NCBI RefSeq assembly: GCF_001676615.1 | Contig: NZ_LYXZ01000035.1 | Location: forward strand, 1-64,000 | Direction of reading: 5' to 3' | Length of the DNA: 64,000 nucleotides | From: Labrys sp. WJW | GTDB taxonomy: Bacteria > Pseudomonadota > Alphaproteobacteria > Rhizobiales > Labraceae | Notes under the pieces: model-generated | What the model was told of the DNA's origin: nothing | Databases searched by the model: none | Seen by the model: only the letters and a program-made list of their open reading frames with translations | Shown here: one piece after another, positions 62,778 to 64,000 of the stretch | Layout of the letters: the number at the start of each line of letters is the position of its first letter | Numbering within the stretch: position 1 is the stretch's first letter | Program-made: the position numbers and the translations under genes

Positions 62778-63677
62778 TCAGGCCATCACCGCGGGCAGGG
62801 CCGCAGCAAGGGCATCGACCGTCACGCGTACCTTCAGCGGCAGATGGGGCGTTTCAAGCCATAGCGCATAGGCATCGTAGAGATAGTCCGGCTGATCCGG
62901 CAGGAGCTTGACCAAGGCGCCAGCCGTGATGCGCTCGCGGACCAACCAGGAGGGAAGCCAGGCCAGGCCCATGCCGGCTGTCGCCGCGTCGGCGATGGCG
63001 GCGAGATCGTCCAGCCGCAATCGGCCGTTCGGCATGAACTCGCGTGGCTGTCCTTGCGCTGTCGGGAAAAGCCAAGGGCGAATCCGGCCTGAGCGGCGAT
63101 AGATGACGCAAGCATGACCGGCGAGATCCTCGACCCCTAGGGGCGTGCCATGATCGGCGAGGTAGGAGGGGGCGGCGCACAGGATCATGCGCTGGCGCGC
63201 GACACGGCGCGCGATGATGCCGGCCCTGTCGTCGAGCACGCCGGTGCGGATCGCCAGATCGCAACCGTTCTCGGCAAGATCGACGATGGGATCGCCGAGC
63301 GACAGGTCGAATTCGAGGGCGGGATGCCGCCGTGCGAGTTCCAGCAGGACCGGCATGATGCAGTGCCGGCCGAACAGGGCGGGCATGGCCACCCGCAATT
63401 TGCCCCGTGGTTCGGACAGTTGGTCCGCCGCGAGGGCGTCCGCGGCCTCGGCTTCCGCGAGCACGACGCGGCAACGTTCATAATAGGCCCGGCCGAACTC
63501 CGTCAGGCTCTGACGGCGGGTGGTTCGGTTGAGCAGGCGGACGCCGAGACGCTCTTCCAGGAAGCGGACATGCTTGCCCACCATCGGCCCGGACAGATCG
63601 AGGGCCGCGGCCGCCGCGGCGAAGGAGCCGAGATCGACGGCTCTGACGAAGACGGCCATGCTTTCGAGGCGGCCCAT
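62778..63677 (-). CDS. LysR-family transcriptional regulator
   Basis: A 299-residue regulator of the CrgA-like group: ESMAVFVRAVDLGSFAAAAAALDLSGPMVGKHVRFLEERLG forms the winged helix in two conserved blocks, followed by RTTRRQSLTEFGRAYYERC. The effector domain starts near KLRVAMPALFG. It is divergent from the quinone-reductase-like gene at 63781, whose promoter shares an 8-bp palindrome. Confidence 0.92.
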   Translation of the reverse strand: MGRLESMAVFVRAVDLGSFAAAAAALDLSGPMVGKHVRFLEERLGVRLLNRTTRRQSLTEFGRAYYERCRVVLAEAEAADALAADQLSEPRGKLRVAMPALFGRHCIMPVLLELARRHPALEFDLSLGDPIVDLAENGCDLAIRTGVLDDRAGIIARRVARQRMILCAAPSYLADHGTPLGVEDLAGHACVIYRRSGRIRPWLFPTAQGQPREFMPNGRLRLDDLAAIADAATAGMGLAWLPSWLVRERITAGALVKLLPDQPDYLYDAYALWLETPHLPLKVRVTVDALAAALPAVMA

Positions 63678-63689
63678 TATTCAAAACCA

Positions 63690-63717
63690 ACGGTTTCTTC
63701 TTCTCTGCCGAAACCGT
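63690..63717. promoter_or_regulatory. Inverted repeat in LysR/quinone-reductase promoter
   Basis: ACGGTTTC (63690-63697) and GAAACCGT (63710-63717) form a perfect 8-bp inverted repeat with a 12-base spacer in the 103-base gap between the divergent genes, as expected for a LysR site. Confidence 0.5.
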
Positions 63718-63780
63718 CATTTATCGCGAAAAATCGCCGGTGCATAGCTCATTCAGTTCAATTGATTAGGAGTTACAGTG

Positions 63781-64000
63781 ATGTCTCGTGTCGTTCGCTT
63801 CCATCGCCATGGCGGCCCGGAGGTCCTGCGCATCGAGGAAGCAGAACTTCCGCTGCCGGACCGGGGCGAAATCCGCATTCAGGTCAAGGCGCTGGGACTG
63901 AACCGGGCGGAAGCCTTGTTGCGCCAGGGCAGCTATATCGAGACGCCGACCCTGCCCTCGGGACTTGGCCTGGAGGCTGCGGGCGTGGTTGAAAGCCTGG
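63781..64000 (+). CDS. NADPH:quinone reductase-like zinc-alcohol dehydrogenase (partial)
   Basis: Only the first 73 codons lie in the window. MSRVVRFHRHGGPEVLRIEE and LGLNRAEALLRQGSYIETPTLPSGLGLEAAGVV are the GroES-like N-terminal domain of the QOR branch of medium-chain dehydrogenases. AGGAG lies about eight bases before ATG 63781. Its 3' end is beyond the window. Confidence 0.88.
   Translation, partial: MSRVVRFHRHGGPEVLRIEEAELPLPDRGEIRIQVKALGLNRAEALLRQGSYIETPTLPSGLGLEAAGVVESL

Noticed and set aside
1-64000. CRISPR arrays, tRNA or rRNA genes
   Set aside because: No regularly spaced identical repeats, cloverleaf-like sequences or rRNA segments were noticed anywhere in the window.

Overview
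The window is high-GC bacterial chromosome. Its gene content points to an alphaproteobacterium of the Hyphomicrobiales (Rhizobiales): an aa3 cytochrome oxidase cluster in the order ctaC-ctaD-ctaB-coxF-like-ctaG-ctaE followed by DUF983, SURF1, thrC and an M16 peptidase; an IalB-family protein; DUF1127 and YqgE proteins; an ispH-thrB-rnhA operon; and rhizobial-type intergenic palindromes. No rRNA, tRNA or CRISPR array was seen. The genus cannot be decided from the sequence alone.

Layout. 0.2-5.0 kb: small secreted or stress genes (orphan Rap1a-type immunity-like protein, S41-like protease, exported MsrB) and a divergent HxlR regulator / luciferase-like monooxygenase pair. 5.0-9.7 kb: a sugar operon with a ribulokinase-like kinase and an RbsB/C/A-type ABC importer. 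9.7-16.1 kb: a structured non-coding stretch, then a small protein, a double-domain NitT/TauT-type permease, its ATPase and a histidine kinase/response regulator pair, with no binding protein in view. 16.1-22.0 kb: ispH-thrB-rnhA, a gene with a decayed tail, peroxiredoxin, a DsbD-alpha-like protein and YqgE. 22.0-22.8 kb: a REP-associated transposase gene with an in-frame stop, bracketed by inverted REP copies. 22.8-27.4 kb: a degenerate GGDEF/EAL receptor, galU with a clear terminator, and a cupin. 27.4-29.7 kb: an AT-rich island with a single KAP-type P-loop NTPase. 29.7-39.8 kb: threonine synthase/M16/GNAT and the cytochrome oxidase cluster. 39.8-47.4 kb: IalB, AidB, a MATE exporter behind a REP doublet, DUF937, a divergent DUF1127/LysR pair and a stomatin-like protein. 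47.6-53.8 kb: a five-gene operon built around an alpha-dioxygenase-like haem peroxidase. 54.1-58.6 kb: a ROK regulator, a DMT exporter and an exported protein with the ammonia-lyase fold that lacks the MIO tripeptide. 58.8-64 kb: gshA, rsmE, a small secreted protein, ubiA and a LysR/quinone-reductase divergent pair cut by the window end.

The two most interesting items are the exported HAL/PAL-fold protein in which the Ala-Ser-Gly that makes the MIO cofactor is replaced by Glu-Gly (56746-58566), and the operon at 47590-53793 combining an alpha-dioxygenase-like fatty-acid oxygenase, an Old Yellow Enzyme-type reductase, a membrane-anchored di-haem cytochrome and two unrecognised proteins. Next come the AT-rich KAP NTPase island, which may be a defence locus, and the RAYT/REP family with copies at 0.1, 22 and 42.7 kb. 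All functions are inferred from motifs and context read by eye. No database search was run.
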